Below, one piece after another: positions 8,108-17,468 of a DNA stretch of 64,000 bases (the first letter of the stretch is position 1; each line of letters begins with the position of its first letter). Source of the stretch: Arthrobacter gandavensis. GTDB taxonomy: Bacteria; Actinomycetota; Actinomycetes; Actinomycetales; Micrococcaceae. The stretch is taken from contig NZ_JADKYW010000005.1 of NCBI RefSeq assembly GCF_015355785.1, positions 458,226 through 522,225 on the forward strand, read 5' to 3'. Under the pieces are notes generated by a model. That model had not been told where the DNA came from. It searched no databases and saw only the letters and a list, made by a program, of their open reading frames with translations. Both the position numbers and the translations under genes were made by a program.

Positions 8108-9501
8108 GCGTTTGTCCTTCCGGGGTAAGCCGAGATGATTCGTTCAATCAGTGCATTGGACTGGCCGAGGTAGTTGGCCGGATCCAGCAGGTCTGCGCTG
8201 TCAGAGTCGCTGAGGGCCTGTTCCGGCACGGCGTCGCGCAGCAAGGCGGCGAAGTCCTCACCGGCCAGTGAACGCGACACGAGCTCCTGGACTTTCTTTT
8301 TTCCCTGTCCGGGGGTGCCTGCATCCAGGAGAGGTGCCACGCGAGCCATGACCTTCTCGCTGACAACCAGCGGACCGGCGGCGGCAAGGTTCCGGGCGAC
8401 CGCTTCGGTGTGAATGTGGAGACCGGAGGAGAGCTCGGCAAGTTTCGCTGCCGCTCCCCCGGCAAGCCGCAGCAGCTGGCGCAGGGCCTGCCACTCAACG
8501 TGCCACGATCCGCCCGGACGTTCGTCGTCGGCGGCGCCGGCAGCCGCCTGCAGCATGGCGGTGTAGCCGGGCGCAGCCAGGGCTGCGCTGCGGATCAGCA
8601 CGGAGAGGACGGGGTTCTGCTTCTGCGGCATGGCGGAGGATCCGCCGCGGCCGGCTTCCCGCGGTTCGCTGACCTCGCCGATTTCCGGCCGGCTGAGCAG
8701 CAGGACGTCGTTGGAAACCTTCCCGGCTGCGGCCAGCAGGTCTGCAAGTGCGCCGCCCAGCGCTGTGACCGGAAGCCGGTTGGTGTGCCAGGGCGCAACA
8801 GGATCTGCGAGTCCGAGGCGGGCAGCGAGCTCCGCGGAGAGATCCAGCGGCGTTGCGGTTGATCCTTCGGCTGCCGTGGTGAGCGCCGCCATCGTGCCCG
8901 AGGCTCCACCCCATTGCAGGGGCAGGGCTGCGGCAGCGGCTTCCAGGACCGCGGTCGCCTGGCCGATCCCGTGCAGCCACTGGGCTGCCTTCAGGCCGAA
9001 GGTTGAGGGCAGCGAATGCTGGGTGAGGGTACGGGCGACGCTGAGGGTATCCGCGTATTCCCGGGCAAGGTCCGCCAGTGCAGCCTGGGCCCGGTAGGCG
9101 TCGGCGAGGATAGTCTCCAATGCCCTGGCGGACATCAGCATCAGTGCGGAGTCCAGGATGTCCTGGCTGGTGGCAGCCTTGTGGATCGGGCCCACCGCAG
9201 CCGGTGCTTCCTCCCGGACGATTGCGCGCAGATCGGCCAGCAGTGGGATGACTGGGTTCCCGCCGCCCTGCGCACGGGCTGCCAGGTCCGCGATGTCGTA
9301 GCGGTTTGCCTGGCACGCCGGGGCAACGGCCGCTGGAATCTCCGGATTAACCAGGCCCGCGGAGGCGAGCACCCGCAGCCACTCGAGTTCGACATCGAGC
9401 ATGGCCTGCAGCAGCGCCTCATCCGAGGTCAGTGCGGCGGCACGGGTGCCGGCCCATGCCGGCGACAACAGTCCGTAGTCGGCAGTTTCCGCAGGAGCCA
9501 A
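8104..9501 (-). CDS. pcaB: 3-carboxy-cis,cis-muconate cycloisomerase
   Basis: Fumarase/aspartase superfamily enzyme that lactonises beta-carboxymuconate to gamma-carboxymuconolactone. The product is 465 residues. The superfamily signature GGSSAMPQKQNP is present near residue 285, and KAATSQDILDSALML near 108 is the conserved substrate-binding loop. The start is TTG, 4 bases after the pcaG stop, with GGGAG about 9 bases upstream; the resulting N-terminus (YGLLSPAWAGTRAAALTSDEA) fits the family. The C-terminal extension after residue 350 is typical of the CMLE subfamily rather than adenylosuccinate lyase. Confidence 0.93.
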   Translation of the reverse strand: MAPAETADYGLLSPAWAGTRAAALTSDEALLQAMLDVELEWLRVLASAGLVNPEIPAAVAPACQANRYDIADLAARAQGGGNPVIPLLADLRAIVREEAPAAVGPIHKAATSQDILDSALMLMSARALETILADAYRAQAALADLAREYADTLSVARTLTQHSLPSTFGLKAAQWLHGIGQATAVLEAAAAALPLQWGGASGTMAALTTAAEGSTATPLDLSAELAARLGLADPVAPWHTNRLPVTALGGALADLLAAAGKVSNDVLLLSRPEIGEVSEPREAGRGGSSAMPQKQNPVLSVLIRSAALAAPGYTAMLQAAAGAADDERPGGSWHVEWQALRQLLRLAGGAAAKLAELSSGLHIHTEAVARNLAAAGPLVVSEKVMARVAPLLDAGTPGQGKKKVQELVSRSLAGEDFAALLRDAVPEQALSDSDSADLLDPANYLGQSNALIERIISAYPGRTNA

Positions 9502-9505
9502 GGGA

Positions 9506-10069
9506 TTACGCTCCCGGGTGAGCCAGGAAGACGGTTTCGTCTTCGCCCTGCAGCTTGATGTCCCAGCGCAGTCCGCCGTCCGCCTCGCGGGTGGCGATGA
9601 GGGTGCGGCGGCGGTCTTCGGGCAGCGAGGCGAGCAGCGGATCCTGTGCCAGGGCTTCCTGGTCCTCCGGCAGATACATCCTGGTGTGGAGTTTGTTCAG
9701 GAGTCCCCGGGCAAAGATCACTACGGAAATGAACGGTGCTGAGCCTTCTTCCGTGGGCCCGGGGTTCACCGTGGTGAACGTGAAGTTGCCGGCATTGTCC
9801 ACCGGAACCCGGCCCCAGCCGGTGAAGGTGTAGCCGTCACGGACCAGCGAGCCGGTCCGCTGAGGGATATTACCCTCGGCGTCGGCCTGCCAGATTTCAA
9901 GCAGGGCATCGGGAATCGGTTCTCCGGCACCGTCGCGTACGGTTCCCTGCAGCCGGATGGCCCCGGGAAGGCCCGGTGCGAGCAGTTCGCCGCCCTTTTC
10001 AAAGGGAAGCGCGTAGCCGTAGAAGGGGCCGATGGTCTGGCCGGGAGTGGCCGTGAGTTTCTCAGTCAT
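9506..10069 (-). CDS. pcaG: Protocatechuate 3,4-dioxygenase alpha subunit
   Basis: Non-catalytic partner subunit of the intradiol ring-cleaving dioxygenase. The product is 187 residues, beginning MTEKLTATPGQTIGPFYGYALP, and carries the intradiol beta-sandwich fold motif PDALLEIWQADAEGN. The iron-ligand tyrosines and histidines of the beta subunit are replaced, as usual for alpha subunits. The ATG at 10069 overlaps the pcaH stop by 4 bp, matching the need for equal amounts. An in-frame extension upstream lies within pcaH and is not credible. Confidence 0.95.
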   Translation of the reverse strand: MTEKLTATPGQTIGPFYGYALPFEKGGELLAPGLPGAIRLQGTVRDGAGEPIPDALLEIWQADAEGNIPQRTGSLVRDGYTFTGWGRVPVDNAGNFTFTTVNPGPTEEGSAPFISVVIFARGLLNKLHTRMYLPEDQEALAQDPLLASLPEDRRRTLIATREADGGLRWDIKLQGEDETVFLAHPGA

Positions 10070-10926
10070 GACTCTGCGTCCTCTTCTTCCATCCAGGTGC
10101 GGTTGCTGCCGGTCAGCACGATGTCCCAGTTGTATCCGGTGGCCCACTCGTGTGAAGTGATGCTGTGATCGTAGGTGGCGACGAGCCGGTCGCGCGCCTT
10201 CTGATCGGTGATGGACTGGTAGATCGGATCCAGTGCGAACAGCGGGTCACCCGGGAAGTACATCTGGGTGATCATCCGCTGGGTGAAGTCCGTCCCGAAA
10301 AGCGAGAAGTGGATGTGCGCGGGGCGCCAGGCGTTGAAGTGGTTCTTCCACGGGTAGGGCCCGGGCTTGATGGTAAGGAACTCGTACGAACCGTCATCAC
10401 CTGTGATGGCACGGCCGACGCCGGTGAAATTCGGGTCGATCGGTGCCGGGTGCTGGTCCCGCTTGTGGATGTAACGGCCGGCGGAGTTGGCCTGCCAGAC
10501 CTCGATAAGCTGGTTGCGGACCGGACGTCCGTCGCCGTCGAGCACCCGTCCGCGGACGATGATGCGCTCGCCCAGGGGTTCGCCGTTGTGCTGGATGGTC
10601 AGGTTCGCTTCCAGCGGATGCACATCCTGGTGACCGAACGCCGGGGACCAGAGTTCAATGGTCTCGGGGTCCGTGTGGTGCAGGTTCTTCGTCGGATGGC
10701 GCAGCAGCGAACTGCGGTAGGGCCGGAAGTCCACGCGCGGCTGGGTCTCCTCGGGGGCCCCCTCCTCCACGCCCTTCCGGTATGCCTCGTGGATGGTCCT
10801 GATCTCCTCGGAAATCTGGTTCTGTGAAGCCTGGGCAGCGTCGAGACGCTCAACCACATGGCTGTCCGCGGACAGGTCTTCCGCAAGGGCGGAACCGTTG
10901 TCCGTGTCCATGGTGTTCTTGTCCAT
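10066..10926 (-). CDS. pcaH: Protocatechuate 3,4-dioxygenase beta subunit
   Basis: Catalytic, non-haem Fe(III) subunit that cleaves protocatechuate between C3 and C4 to beta-carboxymuconate. The product is 286 residues from the ATG at 10926, preceded by GGAAGAAGGA; a second in-frame ATG lies five codons later. The four predicted iron ligands are visible: Y152 (GRYIHKRD), Y191 (GPYPWKN), H204 and H206 (PAHIHFSLFG). An N-terminal extension of roughly 60 residues before the conserved core is longer than in many relatives. An operator-like palindrome lies about 85 bp upstream of the start. Confidence 0.95.
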   Translation of the reverse strand: MDKNTMDTDNGSALAEDLSADSHVVERLDAAQASQNQISEEIRTIHEAYRKGVEEGAPEETQPRVDFRPYRSSLLRHPTKNLHHTDPETIELWSPAFGHQDVHPLEANLTIQHNGEPLGERIIVRGRVLDGDGRPVRNQLIEVWQANSAGRYIHKRDQHPAPIDPNFTGVGRAITGDDGSYEFLTIKPGPYPWKNHFNAWRPAHIHFSLFGTDFTQRMITQMYFPGDPLFALDPIYQSITDQKARDRLVATYDHSITSHEWATGYNWDIVLTGSNRTWMEEEDAES

Positions 10927-11011
10927 GGTCCTTCTTCCTGTCAGGGCAGGACGCCTCACTGCGTCCCGCGGTGGGTAGGCATCCCGTGGATCAAACCCAC
11001 AGTACACCGCG

Positions 11012-11047
11012 TGTTCACTGGTGGTACAGATGTTCACATTGTGAACA
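11012..11047 (-). promoter_or_regulatory. Putative PcaR operator upstream of pcaH
   Basis: TGTTCACATTGTGAACA (11031-11047) is a perfect 17-bp palindrome. A further half-site TGTTCAC (11012-11018) sits exactly 19 bp from the first arm in direct orientation. Aligned on the complementary strand, the pcaF site matches the palindrome at 13 of 17 positions and has the same 19-bp third-repeat offset. This is the inverted-pair-plus-direct-repeat design known for IclR-type PcaU/PobR operators. It lies in the pobA-pcaH intergenic region, so it probably controls pcaHGBDC. Confidence 0.7.
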
Positions 11048-11074
11048 GACACCCGGCCCTCACCGGGACGGGCT

Positions 11075-12271
11075 TCAGTGTTCCGGCCAGCCGGTATAGG
11101 CCTCGGCCAGGTAGGCTTGCCCGTGGCGGGAAGAGACAACACCGTTCAGCTCACCAAGGGCACGCTTGCGCTCAAAGTCGGTGGCGTCGGGGCGGGTGTG
11201 CAGCATGGAAGTCATCCAATAGGAGAAGTTCTGCGCGCGCCAGACGCGCTTGAGCGCCTTGTCGCTGTAGCCGTCAAGCAGGTCCGCGGACTTCGTGGCA
11301 TAGAAGGAATCAATTGCCTCGAACAGAACCTTGACGTCCGCCAGTGCCAGGTTCAGGCCCTTGGCGCCGGTGGGCGGAACCGTGTGTCCGGCGTCGCCGG
11401 CCAGGAACATGTTGCCGTAGCGCAGCGGTTCGCAGACGTAGGAGCGGAACTTCAGGACTGTCTTTTCGAAGATCGGACCGCGCTTGAGCTGGAAGCCGTC
11501 CGGGCCGTCGACGCGGCGCTGCAGTTCGTTCCAGATCTGCTCGTCATTCCAGGCATCTGCGTCTTCATTGGGGTCCGACTGGAAGTACATGCGCTGCACG
11601 TTGTCATTGCGCTGGCTGATCAGGGCGAAGCCGTGCTCGGAGTTGGCATAGATCAGCTCGGGCGCACTGGGCGGCGCCTCGGTGAGGATGCCGAACCAGG
11701 CGAACGGGTACTCGATGAAGTTGTCGGTGCGCAGTTCCTTGGGAATGGAGCGCCTGCAGATGCCCTGTGAGCCGTCGGCGCCAACCAGGATGTCGCAGTG
11801 GATTTCGAAGTCCGTGCCGTCAGCGTCGGTGAAACGGATCTTCGGAACCGGCGTCGTCTGGTCCAGCACCTCAGTATTGGATACGGCGTAGCGAACGTCG
11901 CCGCCGTCCCGCTCGCGGGCGGCAGCCAGGTCAACGAACACCTCGTTCTGCGGATAGAGCCAGACCGACTCCCCCACCAGTTCCTCGAAGTCGATCCGGT
12001 GGCTTTCGCCGTCGAAGCGCAGGTCGATTCCGTCATGCTTGTAGCCGTCGGTCAGCACCCGATCGCTGACGCCGCCCTCGGTGAGCATCCTGACGCTGCC
12101 GTGCTCCAGGATCCCGGCGCGGTGGGTGGTGCGGACGGTTTCGTGATCACGCTTTTCCACCACGATGCTCTCGATGCCTGACTTGGCCAGCAGATGGGAG
12201 AGCATCAGGCCTGCGGGCCCGCCTCCAACAATGCCGACTTTGGTCTTCAGGACGGTGCGGGCTGCAGCCAA
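11075..12271 (-). CDS. pobA: 4-hydroxybenzoate 3-monooxygenase
   Basis: FAD-dependent hydroxylase that converts 4-hydroxybenzoate to protocatechuate using NAD(P)H and O2, feeding the adjacent pca genes. The TTG at 12271 was chosen because AAGGAG lies 7 bases upstream; it gives 398 residues (family about 394). FAD signatures: GGGPAG at 16-21, the DG motif GADGSQG at 164-170, and GDAGHTVPPTGAKGLN at 292-307. EYPFAWFGIL near 190 matches the substrate region of PobA. An IclR regulator precedes it on the same strand and a 21-bp palindrome lies about 90 bp upstream. Confidence 0.95.
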   Translation of the reverse strand: MAAARTVLKTKVGIVGGGPAGLMLSHLLAKSGIESIVVEKRDHETVRTTHRAGILEHGSVRMLTEGGVSDRVLTDGYKHDGIDLRFDGESHRIDFEELVGESVWLYPQNEVFVDLAAARERDGGDVRYAVSNTEVLDQTTPVPKIRFTDADGTDFEIHCDILVGADGSQGICRRSIPKELRTDNFIEYPFAWFGILTEAPPSAPELIYANSEHGFALISQRNDNVQRMYFQSDPNEDADAWNDEQIWNELQRRVDGPDGFQLKRGPIFEKTVLKFRSYVCEPLRYGNMFLAGDAGHTVPPTGAKGLNLALADVKVLFEAIDSFYATKSADLLDGYSDKALKRVWRAQNFSYWMTSMLHTRPDATDFERKRALGELNGVVSSRHGQAYLAEAYTGWPEH

Positions 12272-12360
12272 TGCAGGACTCCTTCGGGGACGGGCGGGAA
12301 GAACGGGGGTTGGAACGCCCCTCTCCCAGTGTGAGGACCAGCACATATTGTCCGCGAGTA

Positions 12361-12381
12361 GATTCCCATTCAATGGAAATC
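12361..12381 (-). promoter_or_regulatory. Putative operator upstream of pobA
   Basis: Arms GATTCCCATT and AATGGAAATC flank a single central base, making a 21-bp inverted repeat with one mismatched pair. It lies about 90 bp before the pobA start. On the minus strand it overlaps a TTGAAT hexamer, with CAATAT 17 bp downstream as a weak promoter candidate. The sequence differs from the pca operators, which suggests a separate regulator, most simply the IclR protein encoded just upstream. Confidence 0.5.
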
Positions 12382-12384
12382 TTC

Positions 12385-12450
12385 CCCATCGAGACAGCAG
12401 AAACTGCCCTTATGGACGCTCATAAGAGCTTTTTCTGCCATCTCGATGGG
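12385..12450. repeat. Dispersed palindromic element, copy 1
   Basis: A 66-bp interrupted palindrome: CCCATCGAGA pairs with TCTCGATGGG, GCAGAAA with TTTCTGC and CTTATG with CATAAG around a 6-base loop. A 61-bp segment (12390-12450) aligns without gaps with 45421-45481, identical at 47 of 61 positions. It lies between the IclR regulator and pobA. It may act as a terminator for the regulator, but no clear U-tract follows on either strand and the second copy shows it is a repeat family. Confidence 0.7.
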
Positions 12451-12455
12451 CGGGG

Positions 12456-13250
12456 TCAGTCCCCTACCCCTGCGCCGCTGCCGTAGCGGGGGCCGGCTTC
12501 GGCTGAGTCGGTTCCCAATCCGCGGGAGATTCCCCTGGCGGCAGTCATGAGCGCCGGGACCGTTGCGGACGTGTTCTCTTTCCCGCGCGGAACCACCACA
12601 CCCAGTGCTGCCACTGCCGAACCCTGGGGGCCAAAGACCGGTACGGCAATACCCGTTGTCTCGGGGTCGACGACGCCGGGCAGCGTCGCGCACCCCTCCC
12701 GCCGGATCTCAGCCCACTGCCGCCGGAGGGTATCGCCCGCAGGAAAGGGCAACGGGTCATTGCGGTGCCGGTTAAGGAACTCCTCCTGCGCATGCCGGGG
12801 CGAGTGCGCCATGAGCACCATGCCGGAGGACGAGATGTGCAGCGGGAGCCTGCCGGCAACTTTCGCGAAGTTGGATACGGAGCCGCGGCTGGAGAGACGT
12901 TCGATGAACAGCACCTCGTCCTCCTGCAGGACGGACAGCTGGGTGTGCTGGCGGATCACCGCCTGAATGTCCTCCATGAACGGCATGGCCACCTGGCGCA
13001 GGTCCAGTGCGGCCGAGCTGCGGCTGGCCAGTTCCCAGAGCCGCAGGCCCAGGCGCAGTTCTCCGCTGTCCGTGCGCTGCAGCAGGGCCAGCGACACGAG
13101 CTCACCCGCGAGCCGGTGCGCCGTCGAGAGCGGCAGCCCGGCCCGGCGCGCCAGCACCGCCACGGGCATGGCCGCATGCTCGGCGTCGAACGCCGAGATC
13201 ACGCGCACAATGCGCTGCGCCATGGAGTCGCCGGAGGGGGAATTGGCCAT
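12456..13250 (-). CDS. IclR-family regulator, probable PobR-type
   Basis: Transcriptional regulator of 264 residues from the ATG at 13250. The winged HTH is at about residues 10-65 (MPVAVLARRAGLPLSTAHRL) and the IclR effector domain follows (LPLHISSSGMVLMAH, GVVDPETTGIAVPVFG). No ribosome-binding sequence precedes the ATG, so a leaderless message or a later start is possible. It precedes pobA on the same strand, separated by a palindromic repeat and a putative operator, which suggests it senses 4-hydroxybenzoate and controls pobA. It is only distantly similar to pcaR at the other end of the cluster. Confidence 0.8.
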   Translation of the reverse strand: MANSPSGDSMAQRIVRVISAFDAEHAAMPVAVLARRAGLPLSTAHRLAGELVSLALLQRTDSGELRLGLRLWELASRSSAALDLRQVAMPFMEDIQAVIRQHTQLSVLQEDEVLFIERLSSRGSVSNFAKVAGRLPLHISSSGMVLMAHSPRHAQEEFLNRHRNDPLPFPAGDTLRRQWAEIRREGCATLPGVVDPETTGIAVPVFGPQGSAVAALGVVVPRGKENTSATVPALMTAARGISRGLGTDSAEAGPRYGSGAGVGD

Positions 13251-13323
13251 ACAAGTACTTTGGCATACGACGGCGCCGGAGCCCCCTGCCGCCGGTCCGG
13301 CGCCGGACAGCGGCATCCGTTAA

Positions 13324-13363
13324 CGAGGGAAGGACCCCGCCTTTCGGCAGGGTCCTTCCCTCG
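13324..13363 (-). terminator. rpoC terminator hairpin
   Basis: A perfect 14-bp stem CGAGGGAAGGACCC / GGGTCCTTCCCTCG (13324-13337 and 13350-13363) with a 12-base loop lies 30 bp downstream of the rpoC stop and before the IclR gene. There is no strong U-tract, as is common in high-GC actinobacteria. It separates rpoBC transcription from the pob/pca cluster. Confidence 0.75.
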
Positions 13364-13392
13364 CGGTATGCGGTCCGTTTGGCTAATTAGCC

Positions 13393-16300
13393 TTAGCGGA
13401 ACTCGCTGCCCATGTCGTAGTCATCCAGCGGGATGGCGTGGAACTCGGGGCTCAGGCCACCGTCAACTCCGGCGTAGTCGAAGTCGCTGAAGGCGCTCGG
13501 GCCGGTGAAGAGATTGGCCTTTGCTTCCTCAGTCGGTTCAACCGTGACCTCGGTGTAACGGGGCAGGCCCGTTCCGGCCGGGATCAGCTTACCGATGATG
13601 ACGTTCTCCTTGAGGCCGAGCAGCGGATCGCTCTTGCCTTCCATGGCCGCCTGCGTCAGGACGCGGGTGGTCTCCTGGAAGGAAGCAGCGGACAGCCAGG
13701 ACTCGGTTGCCAGGGATGCCTTGGTGATACCCATCAGCTCCGGACGGCCAGCGGCCGGACGGCGTCCTTCGGAAACCACGCGGCGGTTCTCGCTCTCGAA
13801 CCGGCGGCGCTCGGCCAGCTCACCCGGGAGCAGGTCGGAGTCGCCGGACTCGATCACGGTCACGCGGCGCAGCATCTGGCGGACGATGACTTCCACGTGC
13901 TTGTCGTGGATGCCTACGCCCTGGCTGCGGTAAACGCGCTGGACTTCGTCCACCAGGAACTCCTGTGCCTTGCGCGGGCCGAGGATGCGGAGGATCTGCT
14001 TGGGATCCACTGCACCTGCAACCAGCTGCTGGCCAACCTCTACGCGGTCACCGTCGGCAACCAGGAGGCGGGCACGGCGCAGGACCGGGTAGGCGATTTC
14101 CTCGGAGCCGTCATCGGGAGTGACAACCAGACGCATCTGGCGGTCGGTCTCTTCGATGGTGACGCGGCCGGCCGTCTCGGAGATCGGAGCAACGCCCTTG
14201 GGGGTACGTGCTTCGAAGAGCTCCTGGATACGGGGCAGACCCTGGGTGATATCTTCCGCCGAGGCAACACCACCGGTGTGGAAGGTACGCATGGTCAGCT
14301 GGGTACCGGGCTCACCGATGGACTGCGCGGCGATAATGCCAACGGCCTCGCCGATGTCCACGGTCTTGCCGGTGGCCAGCGAACGGCCGTAGCAGAGGGC
14401 ACAGGTTCCGACTGCCGACTCACAGGTGAGCACGGAGCGGACCTTGATTTCGGTGACGCCGGCCTTGAACAGCTTCTCGATCAGCACATCGCCGACGTCG
14501 TCGCCGCCCTTGGCCAGGACGTTGCCTTCAGCGTCGGTCACGTCGGTAGCCAGCGTACGGGCGTACGCCGAGTTCTCGACCTCTTCGTGCAGCACCAGTT
14601 CGCCGTTGTGGTCCGGAACAGCAATCGTGACCTTCAAGCCGCGCTCGGTACCGCAGTCCTCTTCGCGGACAATGACGTCCTGCGAGACGTCCACCAGACG
14701 ACGGGTCAGGTAACCCGAGTTGGCGGTACGCAGTGCGGTATCAGCCAGGCCCTTACGGGCACCGTGCGTGGCGATGAAGTACTCCAGCACCGACAGGCCC
14801 TCACGGTAGGAGGACTTGATCGGACGCGGGATGATCTCGCCCTTCGGGTTGGCCACCAGGCCACGGATACCGGCGATCTGCCGGACCTGCAGCCAGTTGC
14901 CTCGTGCACCGGAGGAAACCATGCGGTTGATGTTGTTCTGGATCGGCATGTTGTCACGCATAGCCTTGGCAACCTCGTTGGTTGCCTGGTTCCAGATGTC
15001 GATGAGCTCCTGGCGGCGCTCGTCTTCAGCGATCAGGCCCTTGCCGTACTGGCTTTCAACCTTGGCAGCGCGTGCTTCGTAAACCTCCATGATGGCAGGC
15101 TTGTCGATCGGAGCAGCGATGTCCGAGATGGCGACGGTAACGCCCGAGCGGGTGGCCCAGTAGAAACCGGCGTCCTTCAGGTTATCCAGGGTGGCAGCAG
15201 TGACGACCTTCGGGTAGCGCTCGGCAAGGTCGTTGACGATCTTGGAGAGCTGGCCCTTGTCCGCCACGGACTCAACCCAGGGGTAGTCCACGGGCAGGGT
15301 CTGGTTGAACAGCACCTGGCCGAGGGTGGTCGGGATGAGGGCGGAAGTGCCCTCTTCCCAGCCTTCCGGAGCCGGCTGCTCGTCACTGGGCACGAAGCCT
15401 TCGACGCGGATCTTGACCGGGGCGTTCAGGTGCAGCTCGCCAAGGTCGTTCGCCATGATGGCTTCCGCCATTGAGGAGAACACGCGGCCTTCGCCTGCTG
15501 CACCTTCGCGCTTGGTGGTCAGGTGGTGCAGGCCGATGATCATATCCTGCGAGGGCAGGGTCACCGGACGGCCGTCCGACGGCTTCAGGATGTTGTTCGA
15601 GGACAACATCAGGATGCGTGCTTCTGCCTGGGCTTCGGGGCTCAGCGGCAGGTGCACTGCCATCTGGTCGCCGTCGAAGTCAGCGTTGAAGGCGCCGCAG
15701 ACCAGCGGGTGCAGCTGAAGGGCCTTGCCCTCAACCAGCTGCGGCTCGAAGGCCTGGATGCCGAGGCGGTGCAGGGTGGGTGCACGGTTGAGCAGCACCG
15801 GGTGTTCGGTGATGATCTCTTCCAGCACGTCCCAGACCTGCGGGCGGAAACGCTCGACCATGCGTTTGGCGCTCTTGATGTTCTGCGCGTGGTTGAGGTC
15901 AACCAGGCGCTTCATCACGAACGGCTTGAAGAGCTCCAGCGCCATCTGCTTGGGCAGGCCGCACTGGTGCAGCTTCAGCTGCGGGCCGACGACGATGACC
16001 GAACGGCCGGAGTAGTCAACGCGCTTGCCGAGCAGGTTCTGGCGGAACCGGCCCTGCTTGCCCTTGAGCATGTCCGAAAGCGACTTCAGCGGGCGGTTGC
16101 CCGGTCCGGTGACCGGACGGCCGCGGCGGCCGTTGTCGAACAGGGAGTCAACGGCTTCCTGGAGCATGCGCTTTTCGTTGTTCACGATGATCTCGGGGGC
16201 ACCGAGGTCAAGCAGGCGCTTCAGGCGGTTGTTGCGGTTGATCACGCGGCGGTACAGGTCGTTGAGGTCCGACGTCGCGAAACGTCCGCCGTCGAGCTGG

Positions 16301-17283
16301 ACCATCGGGCGCAGTTCCGGCGGGATCACCGGTACGGCGTCGAGGACCATGCCCATGGGGCTGTTGGACGTCGTGAGGAACGCGTTGACAACCTTCAGTC
16401 GCTTCAGGGCACGCGTCTTGCGCTGGCCCTTGCCGTTCTGGATGATTTCGCGCAGGTTCTCGGACTCCTGCTGCATGTCGAAGTCCTCAAGACGCTTCTT
16501 GATGGCTTCGGCGCCCATGGAGCCTTCGAAGTACAGGCCGTAGCGGTCACGCAGTTCGCGGTACAGGCCTTCGTCGCCCTCGAGGTCGCCGACCTTGAGG
16601 TTCTTGAAGCGTTCCCAGACCTGCTCGAGGCGCTCGATGTTGTTGTCTGCGTCGCGGCGGACCTTTGCCATCTGGCGGTCGGCGGAGTCGCGGGCCTTCT
16701 TCTTGTCCGCTGCCTTGGCGCCTTCGCCTTCGAGGCGAGCGAGCTCGTCCTCGAGGTCCTTGGCGATCGCGGCGATGTCGGAGTCGCGCTGGTCTACCAG
16801 GTGCTTGCGCTCCAGGTCGTGCTCGGCCTGCAGGTTCGGCAGTTCGGCGTGGCGGTTCTCCTCGTCGACCGAGGTGATCATGTAGGCAGCGAAATAGATG
16901 ACCTTTTCGAGGTCCTTCGGAGCCAGGTCAAGGAGGTAGCCCAGGCGGGAGGGAACACCCTTGAAGTACCAGATGTGGGTTACCGGAGCGGCGAGCTCAA
17001 TGTGGCCCATCCGTTCGCGGCGGACCTTGGCGCGGGTAACCTCGACGCCGCAGCGCTCACAGATGATGCCCTTGAAGCGCACGCGCTTGTACTTGCCGCA
17101 GTAGCACTCCCAGTCACGGGAAGGACCGAAGATCTTTTCGCAGAAAAGACCGTCCTTCTCCGGCTTCAGGGTTCGGTAGTTGATGGTTTCCGGCTTTTTG
17201 ACCTCGCCGTAAGACCAGTTGCGGATTTCGTCCGCAGTGGCAAGGCCGATTCGCATGAGGCCGAACGTGGAATCGTTGGACAT
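13393..17283 (-). CDS. rpoC: DNA-directed RNA polymerase subunit beta-prime
   Basis: Catalytic subunit of RNA polymerase, 1296 residues, the normal actinobacterial length. The N-terminal zinc site is formed by C60, C62, C75 and C78 (CYCGKYKR ... CERCG). The active-site Mg-binding motif [12 protein letters not shown] is near residue 530, and the second zinc cluster includes [13 protein letters not shown]. The ATG has GGGA just upstream. It follows rpoB by 185 bp; no gene or clear promoter was seen in that gap. The hairpin at 13324-13363 ends the unit. Confidence 0.99.
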   Translation of the reverse strand: MSNDSTFGLMRIGLATADEIRNWSYGEVKKPETINYRTLKPEKDGLFCEKIFGPSRDWECYCGKYKRVRFKGIICERCGVEVTRAKVRRERMGHIELAAPVTHIWYFKGVPSRLGYLLDLAPKDLEKVIYFAAYMITSVDEENRHAELPNLQAEHDLERKHLVDQRDSDIAAIAKDLEDELARLEGEGAKAADKKKARDSADRQMAKVRRDADNNIERLEQVWERFKNLKVGDLEGDEGLYRELRDRYGLYFEGSMGAEAIKKRLEDFDMQQESENLREIIQNGKGQRKTRALKRLKVVNAFLTTSNSPMGMVLDAVPVIPPELRPMVQLDGGRFATSDLNDLYRRVINRNNRLKRLLDLGAPEIIVNNEKRMLQEAVDSLFDNGRRGRPVTGPGNRPLKSLSDMLKGKQGRFRQNLLGKRVDYSGRSVIVVGPQLKLHQCGLPKQMALELFKPFVMKRLVDLNHAQNIKSAKRMVERFRPQVWDVLEEIITEHPVLLNRAPTLHRLGIQAFEPQLVEGKALQLHPLVCGAFNADFDGDQMAVHLPLSPEAQAEARILMLSSNNILKPSDGRPVTLPSQDMIIGLHHLTTKREGAAGEGRVFSSMAEAIMANDLGELHLNAPVKIRVEGFVPSDEQPAPEGWEEGTSALIPTTLGQVLFNQTLPVDYPWVESVADKGQLSKIVNDLAERYPKVVTAATLDNLKDAGFYWATRSGVTVAISDIAAPIDKPAIMEVYEARAAKVESQYGKGLIAEDERRQELIDIWNQATNEVAKAMRDNMPIQNNINRMVSSGARGNWLQVRQIAGIRGLVANPKGEIIPRPIKSSYREGLSVLEYFIATHGARKGLADTALRTANSGYLTRRLVDVSQDVIVREEDCGTERGLKVTIAVPDHNGELVLHEEVENSAYARTLATDVTDAEGNVLAKGGDDVGDVLIEKLFKAGVTEIKVRSVLTCESAVGTCALCYGRSLATGKTVDIGEAVGIIAAQSIGEPGTQLTMRTFHTGGVASAEDITQGLPRIQELFEARTPKGVAPISETAGRVTIEETDRQMRLVVTPDDGSEEIAYPVLRRARLLVADGDRVEVGQQLVAGAVDPKQILRILGPRKAQEFLVDEVQRVYRSQGVGIHDKHVEVIVRQMLRRVTVIESGDSDLLPGELAERRRFESENRRVVSEGRRPAAGRPELMGITKASLATESWLSAASFQETTRVLTQAAMEGKSDPLLGLKENVIIGKLIPAGTGLPRYTEVTVEPTEEAKANLFTGPSAFSDFDYAGVDGGLSPEFHAIPLDDYDMGSEFR

Positions 17284-17468
17284 GGGTCCCTGTTCTCTCT
17301 TGTTCTCTAAATCTGAATGTCTCGGGTACGGAAAGACGCGAAGGTGAGACCCCCGCCGGCGCCGGGTGGTCCGGGTTAGGCGGCTTTGACATTCCCAGCG
17401 AGCTGAAGCGAGCTGCGGAATTTCGTTGCCGCCGTTCCGGACTTCCCGGCGCCAGCCGGGGATGAAAC

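Noticed and set aside
12272-12373. Longer PobA start upstream of the TTG
   Set aside because: The TTG has an excellent ribosome-binding site and gives the usual length; the extension is Pro/Arg-rich and non-homologous.
12385-12450. Palindrome as a simple Rho-independent terminator of the IclR gene
   Set aside because: No U-tract on the relevant strand, and a second similar copy exists elsewhere; a repeat element explains it better, although termination is still possible.
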